Source: Baylisascaris procyonis
Lineage: Eukaryota > Nematoda > Chromadorea > Rhabditida > Ascarididae
DNA: 64,000 bases
Assembly (NCBI GenBank): GCA_037389465.1
Contig: JAZARR010000078.1
Span: 5,268,501 to 5,332,500 of the forward strand
Direction of reading: 5' to 3'
A program made the position numbers and the translations under genes. The notes beneath the pieces are model-generated. The model ran no database searches. It saw nothing but the letters and a program-made list of their open reading frames with translations, and was not told the origin of the DNA. Shown one piece after another: positions 12,901-23,098 of this stretch (position 1 is its first letter; each line of letters begins with the position of its first letter).

Positions 12901-13712
12901 GTATGAGAAAATACAATGAAAGCGCATATTTTGCAATTTTTCTTTCATTCCCCTCAAAGTAAAATCAGTTTTTCATATTGATGGTTGATCCAAAAATAGC
13001 ACATCACATTTAAATTAATCCACAATATTTGTTCACTATTCAGTGTTACGTATAATAATAAGCCTTGAAAGAACGTTTATCCGACTCACATGGTTGGTAT
13101 CGTTCTTTGATGTATCCAGTGATCCACAGTACAGGAAGTCGAGTAAAGATTCGAAGCACGAGACAGCGCCATCACTGCTCATTGTCAAAGTTATTTCTGT
13201 GTGCTCTTCCTGAAGTGCCAAGATTGAGGTATCCGTGAATCCTGCACCATTCTCCCACTAGTAGCACTTATTTGCATGTAGCATATTCTGCGGGTGTGAT
13301 TTGTAGGGCCTTTAGGAGAGATGGTGAGTGGTAAGCGATTTAGGCGAGAGAAGACCGTGAAGCGGAGGGGGACTTTTTCAGCGGGATCGAGTCTCGGGCT
13401 CATGCGTTTAAAATTCTACCACATTGAATTTGGCAAATTATGGAAATAATATATAAAAAGGGTTGTAAAATCTGCTGAAGAAAGTCGCACATTCTCAACT
13501 TTCATTCTGAATGCCTCTTTGAAAAAATTGCTGCCGGACGCAAGCACATTTCTGTGAGCACGGAGTTCTTTCGAACGTCCATCGGCTGTCTTCAGACGAA
13601 TTTTGCAGTCGACGAAGTCGCCATCCTTACGCAATTGTTGAAGACGTGAAGCTAATGTGGCGCCGAATTCGTTTGCTTTCAGCACTGTAGGCGTGTCGCA
13701 TCGAATTGGCAT
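6933..13712 (-). CDS. BTB/POZ domain C2H2 zinc-finger transcription factor (PLZF-like)
   Basis: Exons in transcript order: 13712-13491, 13209-13090, 12270-12171, 11799-11725, 10614-10485, 10044-9808, 8625-8409, 8063-7889, 7049-6933 (TGA). The first three encode a BTB/POZ domain (DGDFVDCKIRLKT, LRAHRNVLASGSNFFKEAF, FESLLDFLYCG, EAEEILQPYC). Then come an acidic linker and six C2H2 fingers, starting with CTVC-x12-H-x4-H and ending with CELC-x12-H-x4-H. One finger spans the 8409/8063 splice with exact C-x2-C-x12-H-x4-H spacing. The product is about 465 residues, a nuclear sequence-specific regulator by family. C. elegans PLZF-like proteins are EOR-1 and TRA-4; I cannot decide between them. All junctions match in phase except 12171 to 11799, where one base is left over, so a small exon is probably missing there. 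Second gene of a likely operon. Confidence 0.85.
7742..7766. repeat. (CT)n microsatellite followed by an A run
   Basis: About twelve CT units followed by nine A, inside the last intron of the BTB zinc-finger gene (7050-7888). Confidence 0.9.
9548..9754. repeat. 24-bp exact direct repeat flanking a 159-bp segment
   Basis: The copies lie at 9548-9571 and 9731-9754 and begin GAGGCCCCGGGTGAAGTCTC. Both are inside the intron between exons 10044-9808 and 8625-8409 of the zinc-finger gene. The repeats are GC-rich in an AT-rich intron. The segment between them has no open frame and no obvious inverted ends. Confidence 0.8.
11109..11138. repeat. (AAT)n microsatellite, imperfect
   Basis: Runs of AAT with one GAT interruption, in an intron of the zinc-finger gene. 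Confidence 0.85.
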
Positions 13713-13808
13713 TTTATCAGCTGAATGCTAACACCAACACTTCTGAAATTGTGTGAAATAAAACATCTGGACCTCTTTGTTGTCAAAATATAAAATAGCC
13801 AGGAGTAT
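13713..13808 (-). promoter_or_regulatory. Intercistronic region with trans-splice acceptor
   Basis: Reading the minus strand, the upstream gene stops with TAA at 13811-13809, immediately followed by ATTAAA-like sequence. About 87 nt further comes GCATTCAG, ending at 13721, and the BTB gene's ATG is 8 nt beyond. A spacing near 100 nt with a splice acceptor just before the downstream ATG is the classic layout of nematode operons resolved by SL2-type trans-splicing. T-rich stretches lie between (near 13762-13800). Confidence 0.5.
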
Positions 13809-16242
13809 TTAATAGTAACATTCAAAGCGAGATGATTTCATTGCGATGTTGCTATCTCCAAGTGTATCGTTCAACTCTACTGTAATTTCCGTCGTGGTAG
13901 TACTCAAAGAAAATATCTTACAAATTTGTCGCTCACCGTCACAATTTTTAATACGACAGCAATAAACAGTTTCATCCACCAAACATTGTTTGTTTGCAAC
14001 CACCTAAGAGTCGCATAACTGAGGCTTTTAAAAGAGAAAAAAAAGTTGAAATTTGGACAGTAATTTCTCACGAGCTGCCTTTATAAGAAGCAAAAGAAAC
14101 ATTATTGCTAACGATTGTTGAAAAGCTTTGAGTGAATAATTAAGCTGACAAAGTTTTCAGAATATACTTGTAATTTTATTGAATTGATAGCAATGAGATA
14201 AAAGGTATTAGCAAAGAAATGAAATTGAAGGAATAAGTAATTCACTGATGAGTATAACATATAAAGGACCTCCTTAAGTGATGAGAGATATGAGCGTTAT
14301 ACAAAAATGGAAAAAAGGTAGAACGTTCGTCGCGAAGTTAGTATAAAGCATATTATGCTGGCAAGCTTTTCCTTTTGGGCTGGAAGAGGAGTGAGGGAAA
14401 AGGTGTGAGGAATGAGAAGTGGGAGATAAGCGCCCAATGAAATATAAGCAGTGAACGTACCATTCACAGTGATTGGATCGAATGAGACTGATTTTTCAAA
14501 TTTTTGTCACATCGATAAGGTAGGATGAGAATATGAAGGAAGGTCGAGTGCAGTTAAATATGCAGTTTGATTGTATAGGTTGGTTAAGCACATAGCTGGC
14601 GCAGTTAGAGATTGTTGTTAGGAAAGCGCTGTTAGGGCGTTGTGAGCTATGGCTGGCTGGCTGGAAAAGCTGTTGTGCATGAGCGTTCGCGAAACTGCTT
14701 TGCTCTCCAGTCATAAACTGTTTCCTTTACGATCCACTTTGGGCCGCCGATTAACCTCTCCCTTTACGACTTCCTCACACAAAGTTTGCGCCGTTTCGCC
14801 AAAAGCAAGCTACGCAATGAAAGCATTAACAGCATGCTGCCTTGCTTGAATCTGTCATTTTGATTGCAGTACCTATGCTCATAGTGTTCTATGAATAGCT
14901 AATTTCTCAGCGATCCACACATTCTCCAACTGCTATTCCATTCCCAAAATTCGGATGTTTGGTCGCAGAATTAGTCTCGCATTTTCCACAATAAGCCTTT
15001 CACACAATATATTTAATAATACAATGAAGCGTATCACTACTATGCTGAGAGTATTATAGTTGTTTCTTGGTAAAGCAGCTTTGCGTCAATGTCTGCAGTG
15101 GTAATCGAGATCTCTGGTTGCCAAAAGCTACGCATGAAAATATTTTGCATATGCGTCTTATATGTCATCTGTGTTGCTTTTCATCAAATTTTAAAGCTCT
15201 ATTCTATTCACCGGTTCCCAGTTCCGTAACAAACTCTCTTCTGCTAAGAGGACTCATGCCGAGCCTAAAATCCATTCTTTACCGTAATTGGACTCATTCA
15301 AAATGAGACTAAAAAGCATATGATCTAAAAGACTTTGCTGACAACATCAGACATTTTGCCGCCCAATTAGTCCCTTGCTTCTTCCAAATAATGCCACTAT
15401 CACCATCTCAGAAGCTTTTACAACTAGCAGCTTTAGTGGCCAGGTATGACTCAGCAATATTTTCATCGCTGCACATCACAAAGCAGACAGCTTGTCGATA
15501 GCGAAAGCACAAGTTTATGAATGTTCTTTCATTCTAAGAAAGGATTACTGGGAACAACAGTTTTCTCAACTTGGGAATGTCTTTCAACGATAAGCGCATA
15601 GGAGAATGAGAGAGGGTGGAGAAGGGTTCGAAGGGAGGCTCTCTTGAGGCGAAGTTTTAATCAAGACTTGCGATCTGCACAGCTACACAATCAAAAAAGA
15701 TGGAACGATTTGCACAGTACAAGAAAACTGAACTTATAGCATGCAAGTCGTATTTCATGCTATAGCGATATGCTGCAAAAAAAAAAACACCAAATTATCG
15801 CAGTTTTCGTTCTCTTTTTGCTTCCGCTCAAGATTGGAGTGATGAAATTTATTCATTTGGGAAAGGGGAGGAGGGCGAGTTTAAGATGAAATTGTTCTTT
15901 GGATAAGGGAAACATGGAGGATAACAAAAGAGTATTTATTTTTGTATCACAAAAAAGAGCAGTTGGCATCCCAAAATCACGATAAGGTACACACTTGTGA
16001 TTCGAGGAAGAAGAACCCTCCACGATTATGCATTGCTGGAAGCAACCAGTGCTCTGCTCATCGAAGATACAGCGTTTAAGGATGTTGCCAGAGCAGTTTC
16101 GACGAATAGCTATCTTAGATGGGCACTGGATTACGGTGGAGCGCACATCAACTGACGAATGAACGAGCGCGAGCGCGACGCAGATAGGAAACGCTCGCCA
16201 CCGCACACAGGAAAGGAATTTGAGAAAGCGACGACGCCACAA
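13809..16242 (-). CDS. Small cysteine-rich secreted protein
   Basis: Two exons on the minus strand: 16242-15991 from ATG to a GTACCT donor, and 14003-13809 after CTCTTAG to TAA. Both are in phase 0, giving 148 residues. The N-terminus is basic (MWRRRF) and then hydrophobic (FPICVALALVHSS), a plausible signal peptide. The predicted mature part has twelve cysteines, an even number, in the order QC, NC, RC, GC, QC, KC then QC, YCC, NC, IC, EC. That suits an extracellular disulfide-bonded domain, though I do not recognise the family. The second exon could instead splice at GTGAGC after KNCDG, but reading through to the stop keeps a protein-like frame. The 2-kb intron is the weak point. It sits directly upstream of the BTB zinc-finger gene with operon-like spacing. 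Confidence 0.5.
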
Positions 16243-19082
16243 CGATTCGACTCTCGCTAACGACCGTTAAACGCACTTCAAATACTCGTCGGTGTTTGCC
16301 AGTCTAAGTGACGCTACGAATCGAGATAATGCCACGAACGTGTTCCTTTCTGTTCCTTTCTGTATGTTCCTTTCTGTATGTCAGCCTTCTCCTTCCTTAT
16401 GAAGACTAATTCTAAGTCGAGTTCTCACACATGAAAGATAAAATCTAAAGCAATGTACCGCTGACTGGCATTAATTTTCGGATGCAAGGCCGATGATGAA
16501 ATGCTCAGGCATCAGTTTTCGTCATTTCAAAAGGCTCATTTAAAATGTTGAAACATCCGAACAAAATTTGCCTAATATGGCTGTACTATAGAGAGAGGTA
16601 ACTATTCAGCGAAGTTGCTAAATGCAAATAAAGGCTGATGAGAGATGAATTGGCAACAGCAAAATAGCTGAAAGCATTCAGGACGCTTGCGCTGTCGTCT
16701 GAGCTTGTTAATGAAGATGGCTTCATCGTATGCTCGAGACTTCGGTGAAGCTCATAAAGGACGGAATGCGCTCGCAGGTGCGTTTCATGACCTCACTAGC
16801 AATTATGCCGAATGCACGCACTCTTGGCATTTCCTGCTCACTGATAATGATGACTTTATTCATCATACAAACACAGTGCTCTAGTTGAGAAATAGATATC
16901 TCTCATATTAATGTCTCTTCATATTGCGAAAATGCAAAGTGTTTTCTAAGAGGTGGATAACAGATTCAAGTATATATGTTGAAAGGTTTCAAAAGGCAGA
17001 ATCCTTCGGTTTCTATCTTGTAGGTTTGTATAACAGCGCAACAGCAGGCTACAGATTTCTTATGCAGTATTCATTCCTGAAAAAAGAAAATTGACAATAA
17101 AATAACCAACATGCCTCAAATGAGAACTACAGTACAATGGTCGTACGAACAACATCTATATGCATGCATGAAGATATACGCTTTGTTAATTCAGTTCGAT
17201 GCGTAGGGATGAAAGAGTAAAACATATCGGCTTGCATAAAGAGGACGCCGCCTACTTCCTGAAAAAATACTTGTGAGTGAAAAAAAAGAGTAAGGTAAAC
17301 AAAGTGGCATTTTTCATAAGGCAAGGATTTAGGTGGCTAGGCAGCCGCCCCAAGCAACTGCTTTTTGGCTAAAGAGTATTATATAGAATTCACGAGGTGG
17401 AATGGGAAAGGCGCAGGGAAAGGGCAAGTGCAGGAGACATGCGAAAGTGCAACTGATGAAAAGCACTATTCGGCAAACAAAGCAGTGTTTCTTCGATTTC
17501 AACGCATGGTTCAACAGTGGGAATAGCATCGCTGATATGAAGCAGTCGTTTTTTGCTTCATCAAAAACGCGCCCATAATAAGCACAAACGTTCTTTCTGC
17601 TTCGACCACTGTTCATCGCCAATGGACGTCTACTTTAAATGTTGAACAATTCATCGTACTTTATGGAGACGGTGTGTTTGAAAGAGATGGACCACATGCC
17701 TGATGTCTGATTTTGTTGCATTTCTTCTAAAGCAAGAAATGAGCCAATGGGTCTCCTTAGTGAGAGTACAAAGAAGCAACGAAGCATGAAACCGTCTGTT
17801 TGTGAATGTTGTCTGTTGCTACTGAGTGATCTTCAAGTTCTGTATTGCAAAGGCCGCGTGCCAAAACTAGAAATGAAGCGTATTCATTGAGACGTCAGCT
17901 ACTGCAACATTTTTGAATTGCCATTCGCTGCATTTAGCACTGAGGTGAACGAACAAAGTGGGTTCTTGATGAGAATGCTTTTGGCGTAGTGTCCAAATTT
18001 ATAAGATTAAACTGTTAAAAAAACGCAATATTTAGTTCATGAATTACTGGAGAATTACCTTCTAGAACTTCTTTTACACTTTCTTACTGGGTACAATTGA
18101 GGGTTGTGCAAACCTCTGTGGGAAGCATCGCATGACCTGTGGTCAAAAAGCCTCATTGAATTTTCATAAGTGCTTTGTAATAGATGACATACTTTCCTCC
18201 GTCCTACTTCCCAGCCCTCTCCTCGCCTTTACGAATGTAAGGAGGAGGTTTGTGTCCAATGCATCAAATTTCATGAATGAATTTTTCGGAATGCCCAACT
18301 GACTTGACTAAGCTGCGGGAACATACACATTCACATACATTTAAACGGTGATTAAGTTGACTGCTTGGTAGTGAATCCATGAGCAACTTAAAGCAGTCAC
18401 AGTCTAAACTGTATATTATCTTAATAAATAAATGAATCAACGCACTATTACTTTTTTTTTCTTGCAATGATACGGTTTGTTCTTCTCTTGCAGTTCTCCT
18501 TCTCAACAATAAAGCGAAATTTTTAAAAAAGAAGAAATGCTTTCACAGTTGGCAACATTCATGTCCTTATATGTTGCACATAGATACGCATCTAAACACA
18601 TATAGTTGTTCTCATGTCTATAGATGATCAATTGCACGCACATTACAATGCCCATCCTTTGGCCAGCGAATGTCTTCATTTAGATTTGAGACGACAACGA
18701 TATATTTACTTAGCGATGGGTCGGTGTTTTGTAGACGTTTTCTATGAAGAACAAACGTCTTTTATCATAAGACGATCGCCCCATACTTAAATGTAAGCCT
18801 GCATGCGGTTTGCCACGTTTGCCTTCTCAACTGCGCATGATAAAATCGTCAAGCATATCACTTTTCTTGCTGTTTTATGAATCAATACTCAGCTATGTAA
18901 CTGAAAATTACGTTCCACAATCCAGCGTCTTATAAATTTGGAAGCTAATTGATTAGTATGGTTTAGTTTCTACGTAAATATTTGCATATTCATAGACCAT
19001 ATCAGCTTAACGAAAATTACTTTAAGATTAGGTCATTATTGGAAAGTAAATTCATTCCAAATAACGGCATGATATTCATTAA
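16243..19082. other. Mostly non-coding stretch
   Basis: No convincing multi-exon gene. A short tandem repeat (TGTTCCTTTC units) lies at 16342-16380. Around 16700-16890 both strands carry a short protein-like frame: plus 16711-16884 from ATGAAGATGGCT, or minus in a different frame. Neither has a supporting neighbour exon, and both could be chance. Confidence 0.4.
16342..16380. repeat. Short tandem repeat, TGTTCCTTTC-type units
   Basis: Three tandem copies of GTTCCTTTCT, the later two with a TGTAT extension, upstream of the cysteine-rich gene's ATG. Possibly part of its promoter region, or a chance expansion. Confidence 0.75.
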
Positions 19083-20193
19083 CTAGAATGTTGTGTTCGT
19101 ATACGCGTTTGCATGTGCCGAAGTTGTGCCCGCATGATCGACGTCCTCCAAATGCGGTCGCTTTAGCGAGTGAACGATCAACGCTACTTCTGTCAAACGA
19201 GCCACAATGATTAACGCTAATAAAAGAAATTATCACCCTATTTCATTCCAAACAGTCATCTTCTTGTTTGTTTGCAAATTCAACTTAAATTTTCTCGATA
19301 AATTATGCGGTCCATCTCTCGCAAATGATGCAAATTATTGCAATCAATGCAATCGTTCATTTCCACCGCCGAAAATAAAGCATAAAGTGATAATAGATGC
19401 AGTGAAGAGAGAATTGTTAGACTATACGTTAAAATTTATCAGAGAATTTGCGATAGAAATGGCAACAGTGTGAAAATCAGTGCGCTTCCTGTAAGGTCTC
19501 CACTCAAAGCGGTTTTGCAATGAGGATGGTTTGCAGGGTCCCACTCATGTTGGGACCCCCTTCTTAGCTAGAATGCAATGCTAGAAAATCAACCTCAGAA
19601 AAACATTTTTTGCTGCAACGGTTTCCTCGACATTCAGGAAGAAAAATGTTTTTTTGAAAGTACTTTACAAAACTCAACAATTTGACACCTGAATTCGACT
19701 GTTGCATTTGAAAATACTTGTTCATCAGATGAATCTAATTTGATAATAATATTTGGTATCAGTGAAGCGATCGCTCATATCGTTCCTAAAATCAAAAGCG
19801 TCTAGAATGAGCAAAATAAGCCAAGACAAAAGATGCCTGTAGGAACCTGGGATTACAGCAGTGCTGTCAAAAAACAGTATCACTTCGATAGCTGTATATT
19901 GTCAATGCCTCTGAAGCGTTCATTGTGAGAAAGTCGATTGCGAAAATGGTCGCTAAGGAAAAAAGAAAAACTTTATATTGGCACGTCAGCAACGAAACTG
20001 CTCAGAAGATTACGTTTCATAGATTGTGCTTGCAGTGATAAGAGGGAAAAATCATTTCAAACTCACGTTTTATAGAAGTAATAGTTTTTTTTGGTGCTTG
20101 TGGATGCTTGGAGAGCGTATCCTTATCAGAAACACTTCTTCGCGATGGGTCCATTTCGCAACTTAACATCTTTTTTCTAAAACATAAAAGACA
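19083..20193 (-). CDS. Candidate small minus-strand gene, two or three exons
   Basis: Exon 20193-20068 (beginning just after TTTTAG at about 20200; ATG in AAAAAAGATG) encodes a polar segment with LSCEMDPSRRSVSDKD and ends before GTGAGT, leaving one base. The last exon, 19189-19083, follows TTTGACAG, needs exactly one base, and encodes VALIVHSLKRPHLEDVDHAG to NAYTNTTF and stop. Phases agree directly. A middle exon near 19957-19888 (after CCTTAG, reading IFAIDFLTMNASEAL) would also keep phase. Without it the product is about 77 residues. No signal peptide and no recognised family. Support is only splice signals, phase and codon-like composition. Confidence 0.35.
19207..19473 (+). CDS. Weak candidate terminal exon
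   Basis: A plus-strand frame reaches TGA at 19471-19473 and encodes YCNQCNRSFPPPKIKHK then a helix VIIDAVKRELLDYTLKFIRE. The CNQC pair and amphipathic helix look protein-like. An acceptor-like AACAG lies at about 19250. No upstream exon was found, and it overlaps the region upstream of the minus-strand exon at 19189. Low confidence. Confidence 0.2.
   Translation: MINANKRNYHPISFQTVIFLFVCKFNLNFLDKLCGPSLANDANYCNQCNRSFPPPKIKHKVIIDAVKRELLDYTLKFIREFAIEMATV
19536..19571 (+). repeat. Perfect 8-bp stem hairpin followed by CTAG
   Basis: GGGTCCCA (19536-19543) and TGGGACCC (19551-19558) form a perfect stem with a 7-nt loop. CTAG follows nine bases later (19568-19571). This resembles a Helitron 3' end (hairpin then CTRR), but the usual T after the terminus is an A here and no 5' end was identified. 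Confidence 0.3.
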
Positions 20194-20199
20194 GAGGCG

Positions 20200-23098
20200 T
20201 TGTCGACTGCTCGAACTTCGGCGAGCGACCGACACAAAGCCTTTAATAAGTAATAGGTGAGCAGAATGAAGAATATCACTTCAACAATAATATCTCAGTA
20301 AAATGTTAATGTTAGCTGCAGCTTTCTGCACTTTACAGCTTTGAAAAATCGTTTATGCACCATTTTCCAATGTTTTCCTCACTCTGTACACTTTTAAAGA
20401 TTTGCAGAACTATACATTGTTAGTCATTCTCAACCGTAACCTATGCAATCGTTGTGCCCCAGAGAACAGTTTGCAGAACTCAGAAGTTTATGAGTTCGGA
20501 TCCGGTCTGCGAACGATAATTTCATTCATTATGAAACAACAATTATCACTTTAAACTGAATTAGACTAAAGTTGGGTTTATCATAGAGTGTTGATCATTT
20601 ATATGAAAAAATCCTCGTTTGTTTTGCATCAAAAATTCAACAAGTCATCTCGTTTAGTAGAAGGTGATCGAAGACCATCAATCTCCGCTAAATTCTGGAT
20701 GCGCCATGGTCACATCTTTTCCTATCTCCATCAGGTCATTGAAATCTTTGGTCTTGGTAATTTCCATATGTGGATCAAAAAAGGGCTTCTTCAATTGAGG
20801 TCTTGATCAACCACAATCGTTCAGCGGGATGTTCTGCTCAAGGATATCGTAAGATTCCCCAATATCTCACCTATAATGGGCTTTTTAGCTGTAGTTCAAG
20901 GCGAGTTGAGCTTCGAAGTACACGAACGAACAATCCGTTTCGCAGCTACAGTAACAAGCGAGGTGGGGTAGTGATGGCGGTCGGCTGGTGGCGGCTCTTT
21001 TTTCTTCAATGTTGTTCATGGAATAAGCGTTTAGGATGATGAGAGTGTTGGTAAGTCGTTAGCTATGTGCACTGTTGTTTCACATCTGCCTTTGTCGATT
21101 ATGAGGTATGTGTGCTTTTTTGGGTGGACCATTTTACTTTCACGGTTGACGCCAATGTGAATTGCAAGTTGAAAGTTTTGTGTTCTTTCAGTTGTTCATT
21201 GTCCATTCAAAGGTAAAAGTAACAGATGTGAAAAAGGCAGCTCTAGAATAATGCATTCCGTCACTCTACTATGTCTGGGTTTAGCAGTCAAACAAGGGCG
21301 CATTGCTGTGGCAACGTAACTGGAGGAAAATCATGTCAAGGGTCGAGAACGTGCTGTGAAAGGATAGTTGGGATGTAGAAGAATGTTGATCAAACCTAAC
21401 GTTTCTATGGCATTCAGTTTTTATACACGTAACATAACGATGTTAGGTAGTGGGGAAGTTACATTTCCTCGTTAGTGACCAAAGCCGTTAGTCCCAAAGT
21501 TTCGCGAATAATGATTTGATGCCTGGATGCAAATACCGACTTAATATATGACTGCAACCGGTTTGAGCAACCCTTAGCCGTAAGTGTCATCAGTGAGGTC
21601 CAACGCAAGATTGAGTCTGGGACTTAGAGCAAGTTGTTAGGAGTATTTGTCGCGTTTTGCCTTCTGATTTTGCACTAACCACACCAAACCTTAATATAAT
21701 TTGAGAAAGCATCACTCTCTATCTTAGGTTAACTTATATGCCTTATCACTACATTCTTTGACAGTGAACGAGAAAAGCCTCGAAATTGATTGTTGTTGCG
21801 GAATCTTCATGCATCTATTAAATCAAGTCGTGGAAAATATGCTCGGTGTTTGTGTTCGACGTGTGCAAGTTCTCACCGAAATAATATTTAGTGGAAATCT
21901 GACATCCAGAATCGTGATATGGGATGGCAGGCGCTTTGATATTAAATGGTGCCAACTGAAAGTGAAGTCGATGCCCATGCTCAGGGTGTCTGAAAAAATC
22001 TGAGCGACGTGTGATGACGGAATGTCTCGAGAAGATTGGGCCTCTGCGTATCGCGCGAGGTCTATAAAAGCTTCTGTTTTGCGCCCATTTTGGATCATTT
22101 CTCATCTATTTTAGCCTGCGGGACATATTCGATTCTCACCTTTGTATCTTGTGTCATTTGTACCCAGATGTGCTCTTCAGGGTTTTTCGTAAGAAAGCTG
22201 AATGGAGTGTCCTTCTTGAACTGAGTTCAGTTCTTAACAGACGGCACTGTTTTAGCACGAAGCTTACCGAAGTCAACTGGCTTCACTTTTTGAAGCTGTT
22301 GGCTTAAGGGTTCAGTAGACTGGCTCGACAGGCAATGTCATGCAATGGTGCAAGCAAGGCCTCGCACTGCAAACACGATGGCTCGAAGAAATGTAAGTCC
22401 CACGAACCGGACAGACACCGTCATCGTCATTGGAAACTTCCGCAGAGGTGAATGTTCGTTGTTTTCTGCAAGATTGGCGCAGTGAGAACTGTAACAGTGC
22501 CACTTTTATTAGCTCAGGTTAAAAGCGTGAAAACGCCAACTATGGAATGGTCTTGCCGGTAAATTTCACCGCCCACTGCCGCACATATTTGCGGGAACGG
22601 GAGGGAAGCGAAGAATGGGGAGAGGGATCATGGCCATCGCTTCATCAGAACCCTGCGAGGTAATTACGTGACTAGACTACAGTTAGGAGGAAAAAGCATT
22701 TTCGTCGACTCGTTTATTTTCTCATTCGCTGAGGTGTGCCGTGCTGATAAAATAATATTTTTGTGCCTACCTAAAATGATGAAGTATTGTTTTTCTGCGC
22801 ACTCCCTTAGGTAAAGTTGAAGTAACGTCCTTAATACACAACGATGAAATGGAAACGTTTTATGCGCAGACATCCTCCGGCGCAAGTCCTCTTCCAATAA
22901 TCAAGCAACCAAGTAAATTTGAGTGGGCGAAAGTCAAGCGGATGGTTGTGGTCATGCTTTCTCTTCTGGTGCGAGCAGACCACGTTTTCCCTTTACTTGT
23001 CTTCCCGTTGAACATTCATTGTGCGAAGTGTACGGTGGCGGGTGCAAGGAAGGTACGGTAACCTACCCAACTTCTGTTTGTTATTTGTGAAACTGCCC
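20200..23098. other. Stretch with no supported gene, upstream of the pir-1-like gene
   Basis: Several frames of 60-95 codons are open on both strands (for example around 21760-22105) but lack consistent splice partners or motifs. Part of this is likely promoter and 5' flank of the pir-1-like gene. Confidence 0.4.

Noticed and set aside
21758..22105. Overlapping open frames of 80-95 codons on both strands
   Set aside because: Several frames are open at once, with no splice support or known motif; probably low stop density by chance or an unidentified repeat.
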